Positions 47,810 to 55,248 of a stretch of DNA of 64,000 nt are shown piece by piece. How positions within the stretch are numbered: position 1 is the first letter of the stretch; every line of letters begins with the position of its first letter. Both the position numbers and the translations under genes were made by a program. The notes beneath the pieces are model-generated. The model was not told where the DNA came from and did not search any database. It saw only the letters and a list, made by a program, of their open reading frames with translations. The DNA is from Rhodococcus sp. BP22 (GTDB taxonomy: Bacteria > Actinomycetota > Actinomycetes > Mycobacteriales > Mycobacteriaceae). The DNA lies in the NCBI RefSeq assembly GCF_014281965.1, contig NZ_JACFTB010000004.1, positions 124,001-188,000 of the forward strand, written 5' to 3'.

Positions 47810-47851
47810 AGATGCTGCTGTACAAGAGGATAGTGAGTTCGATATGCGGGC

Positions 47852-47882
47852 AGCGCCCGAAGGCTATCAACCTTCGGGCGCT
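47852..47882 (-). terminator. Terminator after the repeat protein gene
   Basis: AGCGCCCGAAGG (47852-47863) and CCTTCGGGCGCT (47871-47882) form a perfect 12-bp stem with a 7-base loop, 18 bases past the stop of the gene at 47901. No T-run. Confidence 0.7.
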
Positions 47883-47900
47883 ACGGATTGGTTGGCGGAG

Positions 47901-48248
47901 TTACTGTCCCGGTGCGTCCGCGACGTCGCCGGGCTCGGGCAGGTCAACTGAGGCGGGTGCGTCCGGGGTGTCGCCTGCTTCGGGTACGTCGGCGGCGCCC
48001 GGCGCATCCGGGGTGTCGCCTGCTTCCGGAACATCTACAGTCCCTGGTGCGTCCGGAGTGTCGCCTGCATCCGGAACATCCGCTGCGCCAGGTGCGTCGG
48101 GTGTGTCTCCGGCTTCCGGTGTGTCGACGACACTGCTGTCTGGTGCTGCACTGTGATCGAGAGTTTGTGCGGCAGCGATGCCGCCACCGATGGATGCTCC
48201 GGCCAGCAGGACGGCGGCTACTGCAACGATCTTGTTTTTGGTGTTCAC
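47901..48248 (-). CDS. Secreted acidic Pro/Asp repeat protein
   Basis: The 115-residue protein has a signal peptide (VNTKNKIVAVAAVLLAGASI, cleavage near GIAAAQT). The mature part from residue 47 is 4.6 tandem copies of a 15-residue unit, consensus GDTPDAPGAADVPEA. It is acidic, Pro-rich and probably extended. GTG 48248 has AAGGAA four bases upstream, better than the ATG at 48275. No function recognised; a wall-spanning or divalent-cation-binding peptide is possible. It shares the region's regulatory repeat only weakly (48318-48333). Confidence 0.7.
   Translation of the reverse strand: MNTKNKIVAVAAVLLAGASIGGGIAAAQTLDHSAAPDSSVVDTPEAGDTPDAPGAADVPDAGDTPDAPGTVDVPEAGDTPDAPGAADVPEAGDTPDAPASVDLPEPGDVADAPGQ
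47904..48110 (-). repeat. 45-bp coding tandem repeat, 4.6 copies
   Basis: Successive 45-base units encode GDTPDAPG(A/T)(A/V)DVP(E/D)A. The copies differ mainly at wobble positions and at residues 8-10 and 14. Such an array can change copy number by slippage, so length may vary between strains. Confidence 0.85.
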
Positions 48249-48649
48249 GAGGTTCCTTCGGTTGTCGGGGTGCACATTTCATGCGTGCGGTACATGTTCG
48301 ACTATGCCCACCGGCTCCTGAAAGATCCCTGTGGAGAGCTGAGAGAGCACGAATGTGTGTTCCCATCGCGCAACTTCGGATCCGCTACGCGCCATGTAGG
48401 GATCTGCTTGCATTGCGGTGCGATCAGCGGACCCGGCTACCTGCGACATTCAGGTACGGGAGTTTTGATCGATTCCGCCGACAGTATCTGTTCGGGCCTG
48501 GCGGGGCAGGGCCATGGTGTTCGCCGTCTATCCGCCTCGTGAGATGTCAAGCCCCGGCAGCAACGGAGGAACCTTGCGTCGCTACAGCGGGGAAATGATT
48601 CTGCAGCGAAGCGAGCTATCGGTGCAGCTCGTAGAGAATTCGCGTGGTG
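48249..48649. other. Gene-free region between repeat protein and DUF347-type gene
   Basis: I see no credible gene in these 401 bases. The plus-strand ORFs that cross it are shadows of the repeat gene. It contains a weaker copy of the shared direct repeat, CTGAA-N6-CTGTG at 48318-48333, in the same orientation relative to the downstream minus-strand gene, 70 bases upstream of GTG 48248. Confidence 0.5.
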
Positions 48650-49447
48650 TCAGGCCCTCGCCGCATCTTTCGCATCTGGGTTGTCCACCGTGGTGTCGAT
48701 GACGTCGGCTTTGGTGATGCTCAGGTACGCCACGGAACCAACGATGGCAATCACGAACACGGCGGTGACGAGGGTCGGTCCGAGTCCGAGGCCGCCGGCA
48801 GTCTTGTCCTGGGTCAGGTAGTCACCGATGGAGGCGCCGAGTGGGCGTGTGACGATGTAGGCGATCCAGAATGCAAGGACTGCATTGAGCCGTAGGGCGT
48901 AGTGCGCGGCGGCGACCAGGGCGATGATGGCGGCGAAGATGAGCGCCGAGGTGAGGTATCCCAGTTCGATCTGCTCTGCGACGAGGTCGCCTGCAGCGGT
49001 GCCGAGTGCGAAGGTGAACAGGATTGCGAGCCAGTAGAATCCTTCGCGACGGCGGGTCCGGATGCTGTGAATCGAGAGTGTTCCCTCGGAGATGTACCAG
49101 GCTGCGAAGGTGAGGATCAGTCCGGCGGTGAAGAATCCGGTACTTGTTGCCAGTGGTACACCGAAGTTGTCGGTGAGGTTGTCGGTGATCAGCGTGCCGG
49201 CGACGCTGATCAGGATGACCACGAGCCAATAGATCCATGGCACGTACCGCCGGAGGGTGAACTGGTAGATCAGCGCTGCGGCCAACATGATGCCGACGAC
49301 GAGGGTGGTCCTGGTGAGACCGAAGCCGAGATCGACGTTGAGTGCGTCGGCGGCTGTCTCGCCGACGGTGGTTCCCAGGATTTTGATGATCCAGAAGTAG
49401 AGCGTCACCTCGGGGACTTTGCTCGCCAACATGCGTGTGGTGGTCAT
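48650..49447 (-). CDS. DUF347-type (COG4705) multi-span membrane protein
   Basis: The 265-residue protein has about eight spans in repeated pairs, each with a G-x-x-x-G-(E/D) motif: GTTVGETAADAL near 24, GTAAGDLVAE near 170 and RPLGASIGDYL near 218. This matches the DUF347/COG4705 repeat family, to which I can assign no biochemical function. ATG 49447 is the start. The direct repeat at 49473-49488 lies 26 bases upstream, and the gene is divergent from the histidine kinase. Confidence 0.78.
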   Translation of the reverse strand: MTTTRMLASKVPEVTLYFWIIKILGTTVGETAADALNVDLGFGLTRTTLVVGIMLAAALIYQFTLRRYVPWIYWLVVILISVAGTLITDNLTDNFGVPLATSTGFFTAGLILTFAAWYISEGTLSIHSIRTRRREGFYWLAILFTFALGTAAGDLVAEQIELGYLTSALIFAAIIALVAAAHYALRLNAVLAFWIAYIVTRPLGASIGDYLTQDKTAGGLGLGPTLVTAVFVIAIVGSVAYLSITKADVIDTTVDNPDAKDAARA

Positions 49448-49472
49448 GGACAACGACTCTGACAGGGTGTTC

Positions 49473-49488
49473 CTGAAGGGATGCTGAA
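49473..49488. promoter_or_regulatory. Direct repeat CTGAA-N6-CTGAA between DUF347 gene and kinase
   Basis: CTGAA occurs at 49473 and 49484 (11-base period). It lies 26 bases from the DUF347 start on one side and 43 bases from the kinase GTG on the other, so it could serve both. The minus strand reads TTCAGGAACACC, matching TTCAGGAGCACT at PAP2. Confidence 0.6.
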
Positions 49489-49530
49489 GATGGTCGTTGT
49501 CTTCGGCGCTGAAGGTAGGACACTGGGGGC

Positions 49531-50934
49531 GTGAGTTCCTACATCGATGTGTTGCGGCCACGACGTTGGACTGTGCGGGTGCGTTCGGCGGTTGCTACGA
49601 CCCTGGTACTTGCTGTGTGCCTAATCGTCGCCGGTGGCGCGTTGCTGAGTGTTCTCTACAGCTCTCTCGAATCCTCTGCCCGTACTGCTGCGGTGGCTCG
49701 CGCGGTGCAGGTCTCCGAGCAACTCCAGACCGATTCACCGTCGCAGATCGACGACTCGTTGCTGGCTACCGATGGTCAAATCGGGATTCTGCAGGTCGTC
49801 GATGCGTCCGGGGCGGTACTGGCTTCCTCGAGTGGAGATGGTGATGCGCCGCTGTCGACTTTTCAGGTTCCGTCGTCGACCACGCAGGATCTCGGGCGTG
49901 TGGAACGCGGCAAGAGTGGCGATTTCTGGGTGACGGGCCGCGGCGCGATGAGTGCAGAGGGGCCGGTGACGGTATTGGTGGGTGCCGACCGGGAGCCGGT
50001 CGAAGACGTCGTCACCACGGTCGCGGTTCTACTGACGATCGTCGGCCCTATCGTGATCGCGCTCGTCGCGTTAGCGACGTACCGACTCGTCGGTGCGGCG
50101 TTGAGCCCCGTCGAACGTATCCGGACCCGGGTGGCATCGATCTCCAATGGCCAACTTGGGGAGCGTATTCCGGTTCCGGAAGCACATGACGAGATCGCTC
50201 GACTTGCGGTGACGATGAACGAGATGTTGGAGCGCCTCCACGCTGGGCAGCGTGCGCAGCAGCGATTCGTCAGTGATGCCTCCCATGAACTCCGGAGCCC
50301 GCTCGCCACCATCACTGCCGCTCTCGAGCTTGCCGCAGCACGGCCGGAGTTGATCGATGCGACATTGATAGACGATTCGCTGCTTCCTGAGGCGCGCCGG
50401 ATGCGGGGGTTGATCGAAGATCTCTTGTTGCTTGCTCGTTCGGACGAGCAGCAGAGCGCTGCCAGTGCGGTCGATGTCGATCTCGATGACCTTTTGTATG
50501 AGGAGGGTAAACGTGTCGGATCGATGTCGGAATTGAGTGTTCGGACGTCGATTGTTGCGGTTCGGGTGGGCGGTGATCAGCAGGCGTTGGCGCGGATGGT
50601 GCGTAATCTCGTCGACAATGCGGTTCGGCATGCGCACAGTCGAGTGGAACTGTCCTGCGCAGAGTCGGGTGGGTCTGCTCTGATCACGGTCGATGATGAT
50701 GGGCCGGGTATTGCGGAGTCGGAGCGGGTGCGAGTGTTCGATCGGTTTGTGCGCCTGGATGCGTCGCGAACGCGTGGTGAAGGCGGTGCGGGGTTGGGTT
50801 TGGCTATTGTTGCCGGTACGGTCGCTGCGCATGGTGGGTCGGTGACTGTTCTTCGGTCGCCACTGGGTGGAGCCCGTTTCGAGGTCAGACTCCCCGTACG
50901 CCCATCTCACGCATCCAACGATCCGCAGCCGTGA
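49531..50934 (+). CDS. Orphan sensor histidine kinase (HAMP-HisKA-HATPase)
   Basis: The 467-residue kinase has span 1 near 15-45, an extracytoplasmic sensor of about 100 residues, span 2 near 152-185 and a HAMP domain. The phosphoacceptor lies in VSDASHELRSPLATI near 247, the N box is NLVDNAVRHAHS near 358 and the G boxes are DDDGPGI and GGAGLGLAIV. The start is GTG at 49531. No response regulator lies on either side. Wobble positions look richer in T than in the conserved block, consistent with accessory DNA (by eye only). Confidence 0.9.
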   Translation: MSSYIDVLRPRRWTVRVRSAVATTLVLAVCLIVAGGALLSVLYSSLESSARTAAVARAVQVSEQLQTDSPSQIDDSLLATDGQIGILQVVDASGAVLASSSGDGDAPLSTFQVPSSTTQDLGRVERGKSGDFWVTGRGAMSAEGPVTVLVGADREPVEDVVTTVAVLLTIVGPIVIALVALATYRLVGAALSPVERIRTRVASISNGQLGERIPVPEAHDEIARLAVTMNEMLERLHAGQRAQQRFVSDASHELRSPLATITAALELAAARPELIDATLIDDSLLPEARRMRGLIEDLLLLARSDEQQSAASAVDVDLDDLLYEEGKRVGSMSELSVRTSIVAVRVGGDQQALARMVRNLVDNAVRHAHSRVELSCAESGGSALITVDDDGPGIAESERVRVFDRFVRLDASRTRGEGGAGLGLAIVAGTVAAHGGSVTVLRSPLGGARFEVRLPVRPSHASNDPQP

Positions 50935-51137
50935 ATGAGTTGGACAGCCCTACCGTCTTCAATCACGGGCCTGTCGATGGAATTGTCGTCACGGGGCGGC
51001 AGCAAGGGTGGTGGCCGTAGGACTCGTGCAGATAACGGGCTGGTCCGTATGGACATGGTTTCGCAGAGAGATGTTGATAATGCCGAGGCCGTGCTGGTTC
51101 CGTTCAGATGTGCGCGGTGCTCTGCGGAGTTCCGTTG

Positions 51138-52322
51138 CTAATGTTGCGGGTCACGATCGGACTCAGATTTTCGCCGTCGAGTGGCCGAAGCTCCGACGAG
51201 CAGGACCAGGGCTGCGAGTGCGCCGAAACCTGCGGTCAGTGTTGTCGCGGCCGCGACCCCGGCGACGAGGAGTGGGCCACCGGCGTCGCCGAGTTCACGG
51301 CCGAGTTCAGCGGCACCCATGGTCTGACCCATGCGTTCTTCGGGGGTGGAGGCAGCGAGCGATGCAAATGCGATGGGAGTGATGATCCCGGTACCGATTC
51401 CAATGGCGACGCCGGCACCTAGGAGACCGGCCAGTCCGGGAAGCATCGCGGCGGCAAGGCCGAGAGCAGTCAAGCCCAGCCCGGCGGCCATACCAGCCGT
51501 AGCGGAGATCGTGCGGCTATCGAGGGCGCGCCCGGCGCGTGGTTGCGTCAATGCAGCGCATAACGCCAGTACTGACACTGCTGCTCCTGTTTCGATGGAC
51601 CCCAGGCCGGCGGCGGCGCCGGAGACCGGGAGGAATCCGACTCCGACTGACAGTGCTGCGGTTGCAGCAGCGAGCGCAATGGTGGGCCGTAGGAAGTGAG
51701 AGTCGCTCAGACGGCGGGCGAGATCGATCACTGTTTGGCGTTGACGAGGAAGTGCGGGCACTGCCGGCACGACTGCTCGAGCCCAGATCGCGACAGCGCC
51801 TGCGAGGACGGTCGTCACGGCGAACAGTAGTGCGAGATCGCCTAACCACACTATTGCGCCGCCCAGTAGTGGGCCGGCGGTGTAGCCGAGGCTCTTGTAG
51901 AAACCGTATGTGCCGAAACCTTTTCCGCGCTTGGCCTTCGGGTTCAGGCGCGCTACCAGCGAGCTTGCTGCGGGGGAGAATGCCGACGCTGCGGCACCTT
52001 GCCCCAGGCGCGCGAGCCATAACCAGTTCGTGTCAGCGACGAGGACGAACAGGAGTGAGGCTGCGGCGAACCCGATCAAACCGCCGAGGAGGACCGGTTT
52101 GGCCCCGATCTTGTCGGCGAGTGTCCCGAAAACCGGCTTGAGGAGTACTTCGGCACCGTCGTAGAGGGCCAGGAGTAGGCCGAGGTATAGGAGTGAGTCG
52201 GCGAGATTGTCGAGGTCGAATACGAGATTCGCTGCGACGGCATGGGCGCCGAATGCCGTGGTGAAACCTGCCGCGTACAGGGGCCACATGCGCCACCGTT
52301 CCACGGCGGTTTCATTGTTCAT
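51138..52322 (-). CDS. MFS transporter
   Basis: The 394-residue carrier has twelve predicted spans and the MFS loop motif GTLADKIGAKPVLLGG near residue 58 (G-x-x-x-D-x-x-G-x-x). ATG 52322 overlaps the stop of the ChrB-like gene, so the two are co-translated. Because ChrB proteins usually accompany chromate transporters, export of chromate or a related stressor is a reasonable guess, though ChrA itself is absent. Confidence 0.85.
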   Translation of the reverse strand: MNNETAVERWRMWPLYAAGFTTAFGAHAVAANLVFDLDNLADSLLYLGLLLALYDGAEVLLKPVFGTLADKIGAKPVLLGGLIGFAAASLLFVLVADTNWLWLARLGQGAAASAFSPAASSLVARLNPKAKRGKGFGTYGFYKSLGYTAGPLLGGAIVWLGDLALLFAVTTVLAGAVAIWARAVVPAVPALPRQRQTVIDLARRLSDSHFLRPTIALAAATAALSVGVGFLPVSGAAAGLGSIETGAAVSVLALCAALTQPRAGRALDSRTISATAGMAAGLGLTALGLAAAMLPGLAGLLGAGVAIGIGTGIITPIAFASLAASTPEERMGQTMGAAELGRELGDAGGPLLVAGVAAATTLTAGFGALAALVLLVGASATRRRKSESDRDPQH

Positions 52323-52897
52323 GCGTGGTGGTTGTTGTCGATGGATTCGGGATCGTGCAGGGCGGATATCACGCGTTCGGAGTAGTCCTCGAATCGCTGC
52401 CCACATTCTTGCAATTCTTCTGTGGCACGTTCGGAGTTGTTTGTGCCGAACACATCCCGTGCTTTCAGATCACGATGCCAGCGGCGTAGTCGGTCGAGGC
52501 TCTGATCCTCTTCTTCGAGTTCGGCCAAGGTGAACTTGCGAATCCTGATCTCCTTGTCGAGTTCAGCCTTGTATTTGGCGCAGTCGGAAAGGAATTCGTT
52601 CCAGTCATCCTCGCGTGCAGCGGTGAACATCGCCTCGAACCGGGCACCGTCCTCGGTGGTGGCACCGGTCGCGTGAAGGAAGATGATCTCACCTCCGGCC
52701 CGTTCGACCAGGGCGGTGGCGCGGTCGATTCCGGCGGAGAATGCCGGCACATTGGGTACGGCCCAGGTGCCCTGGCCGATCGACAATGCGCCCATTTTGC
52801 GAAGTTCGCGCCATACCGCAACACGGTGTCGTGATGGTTCGGCCGGGATCTGGGTCAAGATTATTCGCCAGTGGGTAGAGGCTTCTTTATCGCGCAC
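52319..52897 (-). CDS. ChrB N-terminal-domain protein
   Basis: This 192-residue protein has the ChrB N-terminal pattern IILTQIPAEPSRHRVAVWREL near 12, GTWAVPNVPAFSAGI near 43 and FLHATGATTEDGARFEAMF near 73. A long charged helix follows. ChrB acts as a chromate-responsive regulator in other bacteria. It lacks the ChrB C-terminal domain. GTG 52897 is the likely first base of the mRNA (promoter at 52903-52930). It precedes and overlaps the MFS gene. Confidence 0.82.
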   Translation of the reverse strand: MRDKEASTHWRIILTQIPAEPSRHRVAVWRELRKMGALSIGQGTWAVPNVPAFSAGIDRATALVERAGGEIIFLHATGATTEDGARFEAMFTAAREDDWNEFLSDCAKYKAELDKEIRIRKFTLAELEEEDQSLDRLRRWHRDLKARDVFGTNNSERATEELQECGQRFEDYSERVISALHDPESIDNNHHA

Positions 52898-52902
52898 CAG
52901 GT

Positions 52903-52930
52903 AAATGTATCAGCCGTTACATTTGTTCAA
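52903..52930 (-). promoter_or_regulatory. Leaderless promoter embedded in a palindrome, chrB-MFS operon
   Basis: On the minus strand TTGAAC (52930-52925) and TACATT (52909-52904) sit so that the -10 box lies at -12 to -7 of GTG 52897, as in leaderless mRNAs. The arms TACATTT and AAATGTA (52918-52924 and 52903-52909, spacer 8) form a perfect palindrome across the promoter, so a bound repressor would block it. ChrB itself is a candidate (inference). Confidence 0.6.
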
Positions 52931-53166
52931 CGTGTTCTGGTTACTTGTTGCTCCTCAGTCGACGTATCCCGGCTGGTCAGTCGGAGGTTGGATGGTAGTC
53001 ACCGGCCTCGTCGAGCGCGTCTGCAACTTGGCTTCGGCTGAGAAGCGAATCGGAGTCGATCGACGCCGTCGAAAAACCACTGGCGACCCATGGGTATGCC
53101 GGTGTCAATGTTGCGAGCAGCCACAACTGGCAGGGTCAGCACCAATTTCGGGTGCGTTGGATTTGT

Positions 53167-53418
53167 CTACTGTTGGCGCAGGGTCGTGAGCCGTGCGCGG
53201 TAGTCGTCCGCGTCGATCTCACCGCGGGCGTACCGCTCAGCCAGCAACTGCTCAGCGGTGTACAGCACGGGGGGATGCGTCGGCTGGGATCCATGCGCCC
53301 CCTGTGATCGGAGTAGCAGAAGTACTCCGGTTATCAGTACACCCCAGAACACCACCATCCCGATGATCATCAATGCATAACTCCACCCACTGGGATCGTT
53401 GCCATGCCAGTACATCAT
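53167..53418 (-). CDS. SHOCT-domain small membrane protein
   Basis: The 83-residue protein has one N-terminal span (ALMIIGMVVFWGVLITGVLL) and a C-terminal SHOCT domain, LLAERYARGEIDADDYRARL. GAGGAG precedes ATG 53418 by eight bases. SHOCT domains are short oligomerisation or membrane-partner modules, and the partner is unknown. The 269 bases to its right-hand neighbour's start on the left (52898-53166) hold no gene. Confidence 0.85.
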   Translation of the reverse strand: MMYWHGNDPSGWSYALMIIGMVVFWGVLITGVLLLLRSQGAHGSQPTHPPVLYTAEQLLAERYARGEIDADDYRARLTTLRQQ

Positions 53419-53771
53419 TTTGTCTACTCCTCGGGCTGTCGGTGGATCGACCAACGACTGAACTGAATGCCACCGTGTGCCAAGTCGGAAGTCGGTAGTT
53501 TCAGTATCGGTGCACGTCAGGGCGCAAAGATAGGGCCCTTCGTCCTATTCCCCAGAACAATTTGTCACCGGTCGAGCTATCTGTTGGACCGACCGCGTTC
53601 GTGGTTGAGTCCGAACTTTAGGCGTTAGCGCGATGCGCCCGCGTTTGTTGGAGAATTCGATTTCTGATTGTGCAGCTCGGTTGGTAGTCGAGGCCGAGCG
53701 CGCGGGCCTCATCCCGCAGAGATCTGCACTGCACTCGACACTCCGAACCCGGCGGTTCCCCCGGCGCCGAC
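53419..53771. other. Gene-free region upstream of SHOCT gene
   Basis: I see no gene in these 353 bases. ATAGG-N9-CCTAT (53530-53548) encloses GGGCCCTTCGTCCT, which agrees with a DosR/DevR-type box (GGGACTWWAGTCCC) at 10 of 14 positions. It lies 112 bases upstream of the SHOCT start. This is a weak candidate only. Confidence 0.35.
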
Positions 53772-54452
53772 TCAGTTGAAATCGGTGCTGGCCACTTCGC
53801 GGTCGGTACCGACGATCGCCGCGAGGACACGGTCGGCGACCACCTCGGGGCTCAGGCCCTCGGGCATCTTCGGCGCACTACCTGCAATCGCGCGACCGGC
53901 CAGGCCGGTCTCAGTGTGCGGTGGCCGGACGTCGACCACGCGAATCTTGCTACGTCGCGCCTCTTTCGCTGCCGCGACAAATAGCGTTGATACCGCAGCC
54001 TTTACAGCGGAATACGTCGCCATACCGGCGACCGGTTGCTCGGCCAGCACCGCGCTGATCCCGACGATCACCCCGCCCTCTTCCACGACGTGCAACGCCG
54101 CCCGTAGCAGCCGCAGCGGGGCAAGGAAGTCGACGAGCACAAGGTCGTCCACGGTGTCGTCGTCAATTTCGGCAACCGGACCGAATGCAGCGACGCCCGC
54201 CGCGATGACCACACCGTCGATGCGACCATGGTGGTCTTTCGCCTCCGCGATCACTGACCGCGCCGCATCGGGTTCACGCAAGTCTGCCGTGACTTTATGC
54301 GCGCCCTCGATCCCGAGAGCGTCGAGTCCCTCGCCGGACCGCCCGCTGATGGTGAGCGACGCACCCTGTTGGGCGAGCAGTTTCGCGATGCGAGAACCCA
54401 GTGCGCCGGTGGCACCGACGACGACGAACACTTTGCCGGACAGATCAGTCAT
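53772..54452 (-). CDS. Short-chain dehydrogenase/reductase
   Basis: The 226-residue Rossmann protein has VVVGATGALGSRIAKLL near residue 10 (G-A-T-G-A-L-G variant of TGxxxGxG), ADLREPD near 55 and the catalytic YSAVK near 146 with Ser in VGISAVL. The substrate is unknown. ATG 54452 gives the usual N-terminus. It is divergent from the response regulator. Confidence 0.88.
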   Translation of the reverse strand: MTDLSGKVFVVVGATGALGSRIAKLLAQQGASLTISGRSGEGLDALGIEGAHKVTADLREPDAARSVIAEAKDHHGRIDGVVIAAGVAAFGPVAEIDDDTVDDLVLVDFLAPLRLLRAALHVVEEGGVIVGISAVLAEQPVAGMATYSAVKAAVSTLFVAAAKEARRSKIRVVDVRPPHTETGLAGRAIAGSAPKMPEGLSPEVVADRVLAAIVGTDREVASTDFN

Positions 54453-54587
54453 CACCCCATAGTGCACTTCGTTGGCATGTCCACGCCGAAGAATTCCCTG
54501 CTTCGAACGTGATCTCGCGGTTGCATCTTCACCACGTCGGGGGAGGTGCAGGGGGGCGGGATGCCGCGCTGGCCTATGTTGGCGTCA

Positions 54588-55247
54588 ATGCGCATTGCGG
54601 TGGTGGAGGACGACGACGGAGTCGGTGACGCGTTGTTCGACGCGCTGACCGAGGTCGGGCATGCGCCTGTACGCATGCGCCGCGGTGCCGATTTGTTGCT
54701 GGGATACCACGACATGGATGTCGTACTGCTCGATCTCGGTCTGCCGGATATGGACGGCCTGGAGGTTCTCCGCAAGCTTCGGACGTTGAGTTCGGTCCCG
54801 GTGGTGGTGCTGACTGCGCGCGACGACGAACGCTCGGTGGTTCGGGCCCTTCGCGGCGGGGCGGACGATTACGTCGTCAAACCAGCTCGGTTGGGGGAGC
54901 TGCACGCGCGACTCGAGGTGGCGGCGCGTCGTCGAAGCGCGTCGAGCGAACCTGCCACCGACGGTCTGGTTCTCGGCGACATCGTCGTCGATCTCGTCGG
55001 CCGCACTGCGGAAGTCGACGGACGCGACATTGCGCTGACGACCAAGGAGTTCGAACTCCTCGCTCATCTCGTGACGCGACGCGGTGAAGCGGTCAGCCGG
55101 GAACAGCTGATGGACGCAATCTGGGGTGACGCGTACGTCGCGATTTCACGGACACTCGACGTGCACATGACCGCGTTGCGTTCCAAGCTCGCGCGACCCG
55201 GCACCATCGTCACCATCCGCGGCTTCGGCTACCGCTGGGACACGTGA
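54588..55247 (+). CDS. OmpR-family response regulator, TctD-like
   Basis: The 219-residue protein has a receiver with acidic cluster EDDD (7-10), phosphoacceptor D49 in LLDLGLPDMDG and Lys in VVKPARLGEL near 97. The C-terminal winged helix reads LTTKEFELLAHLVTRRGEAVSREQL and ends RGFGYRWDT. TATGTT at -13 to -8 of ATG 54588 suggests leaderless expression. It pairs with the next kinase. The target is probably the downstream carrier operon. Confidence 0.92.
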   Translation: MRIAVVEDDDGVGDALFDALTEVGHAPVRMRRGADLLLGYHDMDVVLLDLGLPDMDGLEVLRKLRTLSSVPVVVLTARDDERSVVRALRGGADDYVVKPARLGELHARLEVAARRRSASSEPATDGLVLGDIVVDLVGRTAEVDGRDIALTTKEFELLAHLVTRRGEAVSREQLMDAIWGDAYVAISRTLDVHMTALRSKLARPGTIVTIRGFGYRWDT

Positions 55248-55248
55248 G

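Noticed and set aside
47888..48598. A 236-codon plus-strand ORF across the repeat region
   Set aside because: It is the antisense shadow of the 45-bp repeat gene. The minus-strand reading has a signal peptide, RBS and regular protein repeat, while the plus-strand product is Arg/Pro-rich noise with no RBS.
52905..53189. 94-codon plus-strand ORF between chrB and the SHOCT gene
   Set aside because: It starts inside the chrB promoter palindrome and has no RBS. It overlaps the end of the SHOCT gene and shows no recognisable domain.
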